Origin: Onchidella celtica
Taxonomy: Eukaryota; Mollusca; Gastropoda; Systellommatophora; Onchidiidae
NCBI GenBank assembly: GCA_963931925.1
Contig: OZ007569.1
Location: forward strand, 74,100,400-74,164,399
Direction: 5' to 3'
DNA: 64,000 nt
Shown here: piece after piece, positions 47,664-59,274 of the stretch
Layout: the number at the start of each line of letters is the position of its first letter
Position numbering within the stretch: position 1 is the stretch's first letter
Position numbers and translations under genes: made by a program
The notes under the pieces: generated by a model
The model's database searches: none
What the model saw: the letters and a program-made list of their open reading frames with translations, nothing else
Told to the model about the DNA's origin: nothing

Positions 47664-49193
47664 CTAGTTACATCTTAGTACTATCTGGCATTTGAAACTA
47701 CCAGGCCCCAGTGCAGCGACACCCTTCCAGGTTCTGGGGTCAATGGAAGGTAAATTTTCTGGGTTACCATCCGGAATTAGTTCAAATTTATTCAGGAAAT
47801 AAACCAAGATCAAGAAAAGACGAGACTTGGCAAAAATTTCTCCAGGACATTGGCGAAGACCTGTACCAAAGTTAACCAGCTGTTGACGGACTGGATGTTT
47901 GGAGGGCAATAACTGACCATCGGAGTCCAGGAACCGAGTTGGTTTAAATGTGTAGGGATCCTCCCAAAAGTCCTCTCGATGGTGATTGTACCAGGCATTC
48001 ATCGAGAGGATAGTCGATCTAGGAATAAAATAACCCTCAAACTCGATATCTTTCTTGATGATGTGAGGCAAAAGAAATGGAACATTACTGGAAATCCGAA
48101 ATGTTTCGAGAATGACAGCTTCAGTGAAAGGCATTTCTGATTTGTGGCTAAAGCTGGGAGTGGCATTTCTCACAACTCGTTGGATTTCTTTATACACTTG
48201 AGCCTGGATGTCTGGATACTTGATCATGTGAAGGAACAAACTCTCCAGAGTAGATGAAGTGGTGATGTGCGCGGCAACTGCTACGTCCTGAATGAGAGCT
48301 TGTACAGTCTGGTCATCCATTTGAAAATCTTTGCCTTCTTCCTGTAAAGTTTGTTGCATGAAAAGTAATTCGTCCACCAACCCTATTCTTTGATCGGGAT
48401 CAAATGTATTTTTAGCAGGATAGTAAAACACTGAATGCAAGTTTCTCATAGCTGATGACACGTCCTGGTGAAGTTTCTTGAATCGAAGTCCAGGAATAAA
48501 ACGTAAGAATGGGAAAGGATGAAGAAGCAATTCATTTTCCATGAGGAAAACTTTTTCTGTACTTTCGGTCACTCGGACAATTGTGTCAAGCTTGTCTCGT
48601 GTGGTTTCTGACGTTGTGCCAGTTAATAAAAATGAAATGAAACTGGCAACCAAATCCCTAAGATTGGCTGAAAATTCCACAGCCTCACCTGGTGTAAAAT
48701 CTTTGGTGACCTTGTTCATGATGGTGATCAGAACTTCCTCTACTTGACCTCTGCCTTCGCTGTAAAATTTTAGAAGGGCATGAAATATTTTCCTTTTCTG
48801 TTGGTGCTCGGATCCCGAAAGTCCGAAACTTATACCTTTTGTACCAAAAAAATGATATTCAGCAAAGAAGGTGGGCGGTCTATCGTTGGAGACATCCCGG
48901 AATTGCGCTTCTTTGACAAGTTTTCTGAAAGTACTGACGTCATTGACAAACACAGATCGCCTTATCAACAAGTTGACTTGCATGATTACTCCATATTTCT
49001 CGGCCCAGGCCGGTAGCTTGAGATGCAAAGTGTTGTTTAAGCTTCCTTTCACGAATACTCGTATTCCCTCCAATAGAGAGGGGCCAGGGATAGATTTGCA
49101 GGACTTGTGAGTTCTGGATTTGGATTTGTTCTTGAAGTACAACCCACACACAATCATGAGCAGTACAGAGACGAGAAAAATTGTGACATCCAT
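47664..49193 (-). CDS. cytochrome P450 (CYP2-clan-like), uninterrupted coding region, copy 2
   Basis: 509 residues, near-identical to 35070-36605. I count roughly 20-25 substitutions over the aligned part and a different last seven to nine residues (CQIVLRCN versus CQIKPRWVAY). The anchor, Pro hinge, ETFR and heme loop FGTGLRQCPG are intact. The I-helix reads AAHITTSST, so the usually conserved Gly is Ala in addition to the missing acidic residue. I chose ATG 49193 because it matches the copy 1 start and precedes the membrane anchor. An in-frame ATG at 49301 would add 36 residues, partly across acceptor-like sequence. Both copies lack frame breaks, which suggests that both are, or were until recently, under selection. 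Confidence 0.92.
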   Translation of the reverse strand: MDVTIFLVSVLLMIVCGLYFKNKSKSRTHKSCKSIPGPSLLEGIRVFVKGSLNNTLHLKLPAWAEKYGVIMQVNLLIRRSVFVNDVSTFRKLVKEAQFRDVSNDRPPTFFAEYHFFGTKGISFGLSGSEHQQKRKIFHALLKFYSEGRGQVEEVLITIMNKVTKDFTPGEAVEFSANLRDLVASFISFLLTGTTSETTRDKLDTIVRVTESTEKVFLMENELLLHPFPFLRFIPGLRFKKLHQDVSSAMRNLHSVFYYPAKNTFDPDQRIGLVDELLFMQQTLQEEGKDFQMDDQTVQALIQDVAVAAHITTSSTLESLFLHMIKYPDIQAQVYKEIQRVVRNATPSFSHKSEMPFTEAVILETFRISSNVPFLLPHIIKKDIEFEGYFIPRSTILSMNAWYNHHREDFWEDPYTFKPTRFLDSDGQLLPSKHPVRQQLVNFGTGLRQCPGEIFAKSRLFLILVYFLNKFELIPDGNPENLPSIDPRTWKGVAALGPGSFKCQIVLRCN

Positions 49194-49520
49194 GTCTGTG
49201 GGGGCGTTAGCTGGATGTGAAGAAACAAAAATATGAAACGAATAAAACTTTGTGAATGAGAATTGTATCTGATTTTTCTCTCTTGGGTAGTTAAGAGGCA
49301 AGTATATGGAAAACGGACGTTGTAGAATAAAGCTTTATTATTATTATTATTTTTTTGCTGTGAAGACGCCAGAGGTCTGGGAAATATTTTCATTACCATG
49401 TGATGCCAAACTATCAAGAAGGATGCACATATTGTGGACCTGATGAGAATCAATAAAACTTAATCCTACATGAATCAGAAATTGTGATATTCCTTGTGTA
49501 GAGGTGAAATACTTTGTAGA
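49194..49520 (-). promoter_or_regulatory. upstream region shared by the P450 pair (copy 2)
   Basis: The complement aligns with 34745-35069 (see there), so the duplication included at least about 300 bp upstream of the coding region. A 103-codon frame (49347-49658) lies partly in this region. It starts with GTG, not ATG, and is not preserved in copy 1. Confidence 0.5.
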
Positions 49521-50002
49521 TTCAAGAAAAATCTGAATGATTATTCTAAAAGTGTTATTGTCTAAGTTCTCCAAAATAAATGCAATCAACTCTTTCACCT
49601 GAACCTGCTCAGAAATTTCCCCGAGTCTGTCAAAATCAACTTTTGTTACACAGTCCACGAGGTTTGTATGGAGTGCTCATTCTGTTTTTAGGTTCTAAAA
49701 TAAACCACAAAATGACATCCCAAACATTCTGAGCCAGCATCAATATTCACAACTAAAATCATCCCTCAGGATGTCTGCAAGCTTTAGCAACTCACCCGAG
49801 ACACAGCATACCGAGACGGATCAATTCGTCATTTTCCGTCCGTCGGCTTGCGCGCGTATCATCCATGTCAACAATGCAACAATTCGCACCACACCCCTTC
49901 ATAATTGAACAAAGAAAAGTAGTACCATAGAGCTCCGTGTGTAGTACTCACTGTGTTTATACACGCGGTGGACATAATGGGGACATAGTGAATGAAGGAA
50001 TA
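49521..50002. other. no gene recognised
   Basis: Flank between the P450 upstream region and solo LTR 3. Confidence 0.4.
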
Positions 50003-51195
50003 TGTCACGAGTGGAGTGAGTGCAATTAAGGGGATTGCTACAGAGCGGGTGTAGAGTAAGAAAGGCTCACAGTAGACAGCAAGTTAAGCGTGCTGTTGTG
50101 AGTAGTGGGGGCGGGGTCTGAAGGAGGCGAAAGCGCGGTATTACTATCACTGCAAGTTAGAAGGTCCTAGGGATCGGACCTGTGAATAAAAGCCCATCGG
50201 GCGGACATAAAGGGGAAGCAGTCGAGAAGACTAGTGAGAGTCTTTCCAGTTATGACTGGTATTGTAGAACGTTGATTGATTATTATGATTGATGTATTAT
50301 ATTATATTCGTCTATTACCATGATGTGAATAAGTATATGTGAGGAATGTGGAAGTCCTTGATATTGGATATAGCAATGTGCGCCATGAGCGATAGATGAA
50401 AGTGAGTTCATGGATTTGTAGCGCGAGTGAGTAGTGTGTACTCCGATGGAAGTGTGTTACCGTAAGATGTGTGGTGAGTGAAAGGTGAACTAGTGTGTGT
50501 ACGCTTCATGGATTGTAAGGAGAGGTGGAGTGAATAGAAATGGTAGGGTATTATACCAATGTAATGTTATTCTTGTAGGTGTCGGGGACGGGCCGCAGAG
50601 CCACCTCGATGAGCACAGGGGATAGGCCAGCATAGGGCCGGAGGCCACACATAGGCCAGAAGTGAGGCTGTCAGTGTAGGACAGTGGAGGCACATAAAGT
50701 CGTGGCAGTCAGGCCACGGACAGGGACGTAGATATGAGAGTGAATGAGATACTATATTGTTGCCATGTTGATAGGCTCGTGAACTGATATTATGTTGTTG
50801 CCATGTTGATGGCTATGGAAATAATAATGTGTTATTGCCCTGCGGAGGTGCTAGGGGAGTGCTAAGGTGTATGACAATAGGAAGGTGATATTGAGAGACT
50901 GCGGTGCCAGTGAATCATTAATGTACTATTAAGACCCTGAGGGGAGAGGCTGAGGCCGAAGTGCCTTTAGGAGTAACTACCGGATTGTGGATCCGAGGGA
51001 GCGTGTGTGTGAGAATAAGGCCGTTGTACGGCAGTCATTTCAATAATATAATATATGTAATTGCGCTATTATATGTATAATTATGTTTAATAAATGTGTG
51101 AGTCTGATGGGTTGTTCTGTTAAGTGTTAACTTGTTTGTTCGTGATTGTTGTCCTGTCATAACTTATTGCATCTCCCAGTCTGGGATTTGTGACA
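50003..51195 (+). mobile_element. solo LTR 3 (TG...CA, TSD GAATA)
   Basis: 1193 bp starting TGTCACGAGTGG and ending GGATTTGTGACA, flanked by a perfect 5-bp duplication GAATA (49998-50002 and 51196-51200). The TGTCAxGA/TxGTGACA termini resemble those of LTRs 1 and 2, but the interior differs, so it is a separate family or a distant relative. No internal retroelement genes adjoin it. Strand is not well determined. Confidence 0.88.
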
Positions 51196-51679
51196 GAATA
51201 GTTCATCTCAGTATTCTGTGTCTTGAAACCCACTAAAGCTGCTATCTTCATTAAGTTAGTGTGACAAATCATCTCCTAAAAATTTCCAGTTGAAGTTTTA
51301 GGATGTCGTGGCAAAAGATGCTTCCCGTTTCGTTTTGTTTCATTCATTTTGCTTAGCTTTATCTTCACAAGAAGTGGCATAATTATACATGTATCCACGT
51401 TTTAGTATTGGCCCCAGTTTCATTAACAATAATGATGACACAATCACAAAATCAACCCCACCAGTGCTCTTCTTGAGTTTATAATTTAATCTGTGTAATC
51501 ATTTTAGCATTAAAATGGTTTCACTCATTCCCTACGATAACCTTTATGGGTGTGGGCGGGAACTCTCAACACTTTCCAGTTTGAAATTTAGATGTTTTTT
51601 CTTTCACTCAGTCTAAACACAAGACATTACAGGAAATACATTAGACATTAAAGTGAAGGAAAGTCAATGAACCAGGATC
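51196..51679. other. no gene recognised
   Basis: Nothing supportable seen. Confidence 0.4.
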
Positions 51680-52180
51680 GGATTCAATAAACTTCAGTCA
51701 ATCCAAAATAATGCTGCAAGACTAATAACAAGAAGAAAAAGGATAGATCACATAACACCAATATTTAAGGAGCTCCGCTGGCTGCCTATTGAGCAGCGAA
51801 TAAAATATAAACTGGCTTTATTTTGTTATAAATGTGTCAGCAACATGTCGCCAGAGTATATTTCAGAACCTATAGAACTACATCGCCCTGCAAGAGCATT
51901 AAGATCATCTACTGACAACCTTAGTCTAAAAGTACCTGTAGTGAACCTGAAAAGTTTTGGTGAAAGGGCATTCAGCCACGTTGGATCCAAGGTGTGGAAT
52001 GAGATTCCTTTAGATGTCCGCAGATCGCAAACATTGTCACAGTTTAAAAGGATGTTAAAATGTCATTTGTATGAAAGATTCTAAATCTGGATCTAGTTGA
52101 GTGATTGTAAAGCGCATAGAGAAAACAGTAAGGGATTGTCATATGCGCTATATAAAAGCTATCTATCTATCTACATGTAC
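51680..52180 (+). mobile_element. 5'-truncated CR1/L2-type LINE, 3' end only
   Basis: The plus frame reads QNNAARLITRRKR, then LRWLPIEQRIKYKLALFCYK and, near the end, VWNEIPLDVRRSQTLSQFKR before TAA at 52082-52084. These are the C-terminal blocks of CR1/L2-type reverse transcriptase ORFs, and the same blocks occur in the L2 copy at 62400-62815. A short UTR ends GCGCTATATAAAAG followed by a CTAT run, the microsatellite-like tail typical of these clades. 5' truncation is usual for target-primed retrotransposition. Confidence 0.85.
51691..52084 (+). pseudogene. reverse transcriptase C-terminal fragment
   Basis: Coding remnant of the truncated LINE. The frame is intact over about 130 codons, from KLQSIQNNAARL to CHLYERF, with the LRWLPIxxR block and the closing FKRxLKxHL block. 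No catalytic motifs remain. Confidence 0.8.
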
Positions 52181-53792
52181 TATAGACCTGTGCACAATCC
52201 ACTGTCTCTTGTGACAGAAGGAGGCCAACAACAAAATAAGTGCAGATTTAAAAAGACAAAAAATGAAAAAACACTGACAATGAGAAAACTGAACCTCTTT
52301 ATTTACAATGTCGCTGGCATAATATGATAAATTCTTTTTTCATCACATGTATTATTATTTGTTCCTCAAACCTAAAGAATATCAGTTATCCTGCCAAGAC
52401 ACGAGCCAATAATAAATTATTTACAGTGCTTTATCATTAAAAAATCTCTACCCCTGTAATCCTCATCGACCTGGGTACAAAGAGTTAATGATATCTGATG
52501 ATACTTCAGTATCCCCAGCACCCACAACGGAATTCACTCATTCTTTTGGGCAAGCACACACATGCATAATTTAAACCAAAGGAAATACTGATGCCCATAA
52601 TTATTACATGTATTAAAAAAGTAGAACATTCAGAAACATTAATATGTGTATGTGCCACAAAGAAATCCTCCATGCAGCACCATCAACAAAAGTGGAACTG
52701 ACATATCCTGTGTGTCTTAGTTCATAGGATATTCTGCCATAAAATGACATACATGTATTATTATTATTATTCCGTATTTCGAGAAGTTGGCTTAGAAATT
52801 AGTACCCGAAAATCGGTGTCCATTCGAGCCGAATATTCGGCTTTCCGTAGCGAATGAGTTAAACAAAGATGCTGAACCCTAGCACGTTACGTTACCTCTT
52901 GCACTTTGTAGCTTGTGTTCTATAAACATTGGGATGTCCCCCTGCCCTATCACTTCTGTTTCTCTCTAATGATGTTCTTTGCCCACTATCACTATTTCTG
53001 CTGAGCTTCCTGATCGCAACCCCCAACTTACCTAGCGCCAGAAGCAAGACTCCCCGACCCTCTCTCTTTTGATTCTGCTTCCCCCTACCCCCACTCTACA
53101 ATCGTGGAGTGGCCAATAGAGTTCTGCACAATTCCATCCCCTTTACGTGACAGCTTTATATAATTATGCACACATAAGTATCTGTCAAACTTATGAAAGA
53201 TATCACAAGTTCTTTATTATCACAGATGTGATTCATTTGGCTCGAGATAGTTGCAAATGTAGGGGCCGTCACAACTTGAGATTCGGGGGCCATCCAAAAA
53301 GTACGTTCGCTCTATTTTTTTTTGTAATATCTGACCCCTCTCCCTTGTACGCTTTTCAGTGCATCTGTTTTTAAGACCCTCTATCACAGATTTATGAGCG
53401 TAAAGACAATGAAATGTTGAATGTCCATGTAGCGTCTGCAGGCTATCCCTTGCCCTTCCCCGTTGCTTGTTATACTGGTGACTGAGCACGTGTTCACTTC
53501 TTTTTTCATGTTATTGTTGACCTTCGCCAGCGTGAACTCCGTGACCTTACCCTCCCTTCCTTATGGGTAGTTGTTTTCCTCGCTCGTTTGTTGACTCTTT
53601 TCGTAAGTTTTAGTCTATTCCTGAACGTTCGATAAAGGTGTGGAAGTAGATGTTTACGACAGATTTGGCCTTGAGTGATGTAACTTGGTGACGTATTGAT
53701 ACGTGATTGGGTTAGTTTATGTGTTTCGGGCGAGAGCAAAAGTTACATTTATTTCGGGAACTTTCTACAGAAATACCTATATATATGGACCC
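52181..53792. other. no gene recognised
   Basis: Contains an ATT run near 52757-52770. No exon supported. Confidence 0.4.
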
Positions 53793-53804
53793 ATGTGAGT
53801 GGTT

Positions 53805-56800
53805 CGCCCGTGCGGATGCGGGGCCCTCTTGCAGAAGAGGGACAGCAAAGAATACATCTGACGTGATACTGCGTGTCGTAAGAGGCGACTAAAGGTGCAA
53901 AGGTCCTGGTCTCCCGAGAAGAGCCAGTTGGCGGTGGGCCAACTACCCACCCTGTAAAAAATAAACCAGTTACAGAAACAAAAGCAAATACTTTAAATCA
54001 GTCTTTTATCTTGGGAGAAGGGGGAGCATCTGCACCTGTAGATTCAGTGAAGGACAATGGACAAAGCCGAAAGGACTCCACTGGCCCGACTGCTCCTTCA
54101 TCAAACAAGTCACTCCGGATTGCGTCGTGGAATGTCCGCTCCATGTATGAAGCAGGAAAGAGTGCCCAGGTTACAATGAAGATGAGGCGATACAGACTGC
54201 ACATACTTGGAGTTAGCGAGACCCGCTGGATACAGTCCGGACTGAAACAACTTAATTCTGGGGAAAAGATTTTGTATTCTGGAAGTGAGGACAAAAAGCA
54301 TACAGAAGGAGTAGCAATCATCTTGAGCAAGCACGCCCAGAGGTCACTGAGGGGATGGGAACCCTACGGGAGGAGAATTATATTGGCATCATTTACTACA
54401 AAGAACAAGAACATCAACATGAACATTGTGCAGATATAAGCCCCAACAAATGAAGCAACCGATGAGGACAAGGACGATTTCTACAACCAGCTTCAGGAAA
54501 TAGTTGACACATTGCCAAGAAAAGATGTGAACATTATAATGGGAGACGCCAATGCCAAGATAGGACAGGACAATACAGGGTATGAGGACATTATGGGGTG
54601 CAATGGTTTGGGACAAATGAATGAGAACGGAGAGCGGTTTGCAAGTTTCTGCGCATTTAACAGCTATGTGATTGGAGGTTCAGTATTCCCACACAAGAGG
54701 ATCCATAAGGCCACTTGGATTTCACCGGATGGAGTAACTGAAAACCAGATTGACCACTTTTGCATCACCCGACGATTCAGACGCTCATTGGAGGATGTCA
54801 TAGTACAGAGAGGAGCTGATGTTGGATCTGACCGTCACATGCTGCTGGCAAGACTCAAACTCCGCCTCAAGAAACAAGGTACCAGAGCAGGAACAAAGAG
54901 GAGAAGTTTCAAGTGAGCCTTCTGGATGGAGACAAGAAGGAAGAGTTCCAGCTGACACTGAGGAATAGATTCAAACCCCTTGTTGACCTCGAAGAGACAG
55001 TAGATTTGGAGACTCACTGGGCTAAGGTAAAAGGAGTATTTACATCGACATGTCAGGATGTTCTTGGGGAAAAGAAAGTGGAACACAAGGAATGGATCTG
55101 TCAAAAATCACTGGACTTGATAAGGATAAGAAGAGACCTAAAAGAACAGGTAAATGCAAGTCGTACAAGAAGCTCAAGAGTTGGTAACCAGGAAGAGTAC
55201 CGAGCATCAGCTAAAGAAGTCAAAAAATCAATTAAAAAAGACAAAGAGGAGTTCATAGGAATGTTAGCAGAGAAAGCAGAGAAGGCAGCAACAGGAGGAC
55301 ACATGAGGATCCTCTACCAGACTACAAAGACTCTTGCTGGAAAATATGGAAAACCTGAAGTTCCTGTCAAGGATTACAACAGGAAGGCTATTTTTGGAAA
55401 GGAAGCTCAAGAAAAAAGATGGATAGAACATTTTAGCAGCCTCTTGAACAGACCTCCACCAAGCAACCCACCCGACATTCTACCCGCAAGAAATGATTTA
55501 CCGATCAGTTGCGACCCTCCGACTAAAGCAGAGATTAATGATGCCATAAAGCAGTTAAATCGAGGCAAGGCAGCTGGACCAGACCAGATCCCACCAGAGG
55601 CGCTGAAGGCAGATGCTGCTGGGGCTGCAGAGGGTCTGCACTCACTATTCTCGAGGATTTGGATCGGAGGCAAGTTTCCAAAGGACTGGAAGGACACCTC
55701 GTGAAGCTTCCAAAAAAAGGGGGCCTCAGCAATTGTAGTAACTACAGAGGAATCACACTTCTCTCCATCCCAGGAAAGGTTTTCAATCGGATTATTCTCA
55801 AGCGAATACAGAATGCAACAGACCCAAAACTTCGTGAGGAGCAAGCTGGTTTCAGGAGTAATCGATCAACCACCGACCAGATCGCCACGCTGAGAATCAT
55901 AATAGAGCAGTCGCTAGAGTGGAACTCCCAACTGATAGTGAACTTCCTCGACTACGAGAAGGCCTTTGATAGCATCGACAGAGAAACACTGGAGAATATT
56001 GAGACATTATGGAATCCCAGAGAAGATGGTGAATCTTGTCAAGAGCATGTACAAGGGGACAAGTTGCAGAGTCGTACACGATGGTGAGCTTACTGACAGC
56101 TTTGATATCAAGACTGGTGTTAGGCAGGGTTGTTTGCTGTCCCCATTTCTGTTTATCCTGGTGATTGATTGGCTTATGAAAGAAACCACCAGTGGAGGAA
56201 GAAATGGCATACAATGGACCCCATGGACACAGCTGGACGATCTAGATTTTGCAGATGACTTGGCACTATTGTCGCACACACACGACTACAGCTCTAAACA
56301 AAATTTCAGAATCTATTGGATTGAGGATACATCCTGCGAAGTCGAAGGTCCTAAAAATTGCTGCACCCCCAAGCGAACAAGTCAGAGTAGGAGATCAACC
56401 ACTGGAAGATGTAGAGTCCTTCTGCTATCTTGGTAGTATCATTGACAATAAGGGAGGAACAGAGGCAGAAGTCAAAGCACGAATTGGAAAGGCACAGGCA
56501 GCTTTCACGTCCTTAAGCAAGATTTGGAGAACCAAGGATATATCTCTAAAAACAAAGCTGAGGATATTCAACTCGAACGTGAAGTCAGTCCTGCTGTATG
56601 GATGTGAGACTTGGGGTGCGTCCCAGGCCTGCATAAAGAGAATCCAAGTTTTCATCAACAGATGTTTGAGGAAGCTACTTAAGATCAGATGGACAGACAA
56701 GGTCAGCAATGAAATTGTATGGAAAAGAACAAGACAGAGCCCAGTCAGAGAGGAAATTGGTAGGAGGCGATGGAGATGGATCGGCCACACTCTCAGGAGG

Positions 56801-57030
56801 CCAGGAAACAGCACCACGAAGAAGGTATTGGATTGGAATCCCCAGGGCAAGAGATCAAGAGGAAGGCCGCGCGGAACGTGGAGAAGAGCCAGAGAAAATG
56901 ATGTGCAACGAAGCGGAAAGACTTGGAATAATGTAAAGAGGCTGGTCCATGATAGAGAGGGGTGGAAAGTGTTTGTTGGTGGCCTATACCCTGATCCAGG
57001 GTGAGAAAGGCAATGATGATGATGATGATG
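53805..57030 (+). mobile_element. RTE-type non-LTR retrotransposon with 12-bp target duplication
   Basis: About 3.2 kb bounded by ATGTGAGTGGTT at 53793-53804 and again at 57031-57042. The 3' end is a short ATG/TGA trinucleotide run directly after the stop codon, as is usual for RTE elements. The 5' UTR begins CGCCCGTGCGGATGCGGGG. The length and intact 5' end suggest a full-length insertion. The coding region is broken (see the pseudogene entry), so this copy is dead. The clade call rests on the EEP-type endonuclease plus the RT and C-terminal GRPRGTWRR-type blocks. Confidence 0.88.
54011..57004 (+). pseudogene. RTE endonuclease / reverse transcriptase ORF, broken
   Basis: N-terminal endonuclease motifs: LRIASWNVRSMY, GVSETRW, GDANAKIG and a closing SDRHMLL. 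Reverse transcriptase motifs: NYRGITLLS, FLDYEKAFDSID (motif A Asp), RQGCLLSPFLF (motif B) and FADDLALLS (motif C). The C-terminus has YLGSIID, LYGCETWG and RGRPRGTWRR. One premature TAA lies at 54437-54439, replacing the Tyr expected before APTNEA. Frame changes occur near 54905-54916, 55690-55704, 55985-56010 and 56285-56310. All motif segments are present in order, so only small lesions inactivated the copy. Confidence 0.88.
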
Positions 57031-57042
57031 ATGTGAGTGGTT

Positions 57043-57295
57043 GGTGGGTGAGTAAGTGAGTTTTCCTTTCCGTGTGGCGTAAGATTTTTAGTTGTTTGCT
57101 GGTGCCTTCCTAGTATTTTATTGTTAAGATACAGTAATTAAACTTTAGTAATATTTAATCGATCGTCGGATCTCGTGTTTATTTTTCTACAGCTGTAATA
57201 GTTTCGTTTTCTAAAGGGTTGTAGTTAGATCAACTAACTCCCCCCTACTATAACGTGCTAGAACAACCTTAGTAGTCACAGTCCACAATAAAGCT
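57043..57295. other. short spacer
   Basis: No feature seen. Confidence 0.4.
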
Positions 57296-57561
57296 AGGAT
57301 ATTCTGAAACTTTAAATGGCATTTTGCGGTGACCAAACATAGCCAAAATATGATTTTCAGACATTCCTGCATCTTATTATATTTTTGAAAGACACATAAA
57401 TAAAACTCCCTTTTAATTCATTATGGCAAATGAAGAACGCATATATCATAAGCTTTATAGACCCCCACCCACATTTACCCTTTTTCATATGCCGAGGGGA
57501 AACCCACCTCTCCTAACTTTATGGATGGCTGACTTTGGCTTCTCGAGTGGGAAACTTTTCA
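57296..57561 (+). repeat. dispersed repeat C, copy 2
   Basis: Direct counterpart of 46737-47042 in the same orientation; slightly shorter through loss of the GGGGGT run and a CATTTTGCC segment. Family unknown. Confidence 0.85.
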
Positions 57562-57623
57562 GCATTACCCTACACAGTTCATTCTGAGGTCAGTTCCTAT
57601 AAATGACTTTCAGCATCATCAAT

Positions 57624-57796
57624 GCCTCCGGGCTGCGGCCTGTTTGACCTGCTGTTCTCGATTTCCAACTGCCGAAGTATCTTTAAAAAATATGAGAAAA
57701 ATCCGAAAAATTCCAACATGCCTGGGCCCACCGGGATTCGAACCCGGTACCTTCGGCATGAGAGGCGAGCACCTTGCCTCTAGACCACGTTGTCCC
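57624..57796 (-). mobile_element. tRNA-headed SINE, copy 4 (central body deleted)
   Basis: On the minus strand it has GGTCTAGAGGCAAGGTGC (A box) and a perfect B box, GGTTCGAATCC, then the ATTTTTCTCATATT segment joined directly to TTAAAGATACTTCGGCAGTT. About 100 bp of the body found in copies 1-3 is missing. Confidence 0.85.
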
Positions 57797-58196
57797 CTAT
57801 ATGAGGTACAAAATAATGTAGCCCAAACAAAAAAAGTTATGCTGCATTGTGGTAGAAAGCTGACCCAAATATTTCTGCAATCTGCATACTGTTTCTGTTT
57901 CATTCTTTGAAGATTTTACTAAATAAAGTAACAAATAATATTTATTTTGTCATTAGATTTTCAAGTGTTTAAATTAAGTCATCTGCCGATAACACTGCAG
58001 CGCAATAATTACAAGAATACTAATAATAGGCAATGCTAACAGATATGATTGTATGTGTATAACTGTGACGATACCCATCTTCGAACAAGACAAGAAGAGT
58101 ATCTATCCTTATAATTATTCAGTTCTGTTCTTCAAATGCTTTGTTGTGAATTACTCTTCCAATTTTTAGACGATAGTTGCTTTTTTTGTGTATCTT
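57797..58196. other. no gene recognised
   Basis: Nothing supportable seen. Confidence 0.4.
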
Positions 58197-58227
58197 ATCT
58201 TAGCTATCTATCTATCTATCTGTCTGC

Positions 58228-58317
<90 letters not shown>

Positions 58318-58318
58318 G

Positions 58319-58352
<34 letters not shown>

Positions 58353-58398
58353 CATCCATCCATCCATCCATCCACCCATCCATCCATATGTCTATCTC

Positions 58399-58442
<44 letters not shown>

Positions 58443-58602
58443 TCTATCTGTCTGTCTGTCTGTCTGTCTGTCCGTCCGTCCGTCCGTCCATCCATCCATC
58501 TATCTATCCATCCATCCATCCATCCATCCACCCATCCATCCACATGTCTATCTGTCTATCTATCTATCTATGTATCTATCCATCTATCTATCTATCTATC
58601 TA

Positions 58603-58697
<95 letters not shown>

Positions 58698-58727
58698 GTA
58701 TCTATTTATCTATCTATGTATCTATCG

Positions 58728-58758
<31 letters not shown>

Positions 58759-58808
58759 GATCTATCTATCTATCTATCCATCTATTTATCTATCTATCTA
58801 TCTATCTG
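58197..58808. repeat. CTAT / CTGT / CATC tetranucleotide array
   Basis: About 610 bp of CTAT repeats with blocks of CTGT, CCAT and CCGT. Open frames are Tyr/Leu/Ser/Ile runs only. Confidence 0.97.
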
Positions 58809-59021
58809 TCATGCTGTGTGTCTTTTCCAGTTCAATTTTCTAGGCTTTTGACAAGCAACTTTCAAGATGACACCAATGGGTTACATTACAAAACTCCTTC
58901 AAATACCTTTAGCCAATAAGAAACATTAAACATGTCTGGTACCTGAGATTCAGCATCTTACATGCATTGTTTCAAACACATGCTGAATGCTTGTAGATTT
59001 CATTTGGCATGTTTGCAAATT
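58809..59021. other. spacer between tetranucleotide arrays
   Basis: No feature seen. Confidence 0.4.
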
Positions 59022-59068
59022 CAGACAGACAGACACACAGACAGACAGCCGAACACACAGACAGACAA

Positions 59069-59163
<95 letters not shown>

Positions 59164-59180
59164 CAGATAGATAAATAGAT
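59022..59180. repeat. CAGA / GATA array
   Basis: CAGA then GATA repeats, followed by a CATC-rich stretch to about 59295. Confidence 0.95.
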
Positions 59181-59274
59181 ATCATCATCACCACCTCCGT
59201 CATCACTTCGTCATCATTATCATGATCATCGTCACCTATCATCCTCCTCGTCGTCCTTCTCATCATCATCACCA

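Noticed and set aside
58136..58919. Overlapping Tyr/Leu/Ser/Ile-rich frames of over 230 codons
   Set aside because: They translate a CTAT tetranucleotide array; all three frames look alike.
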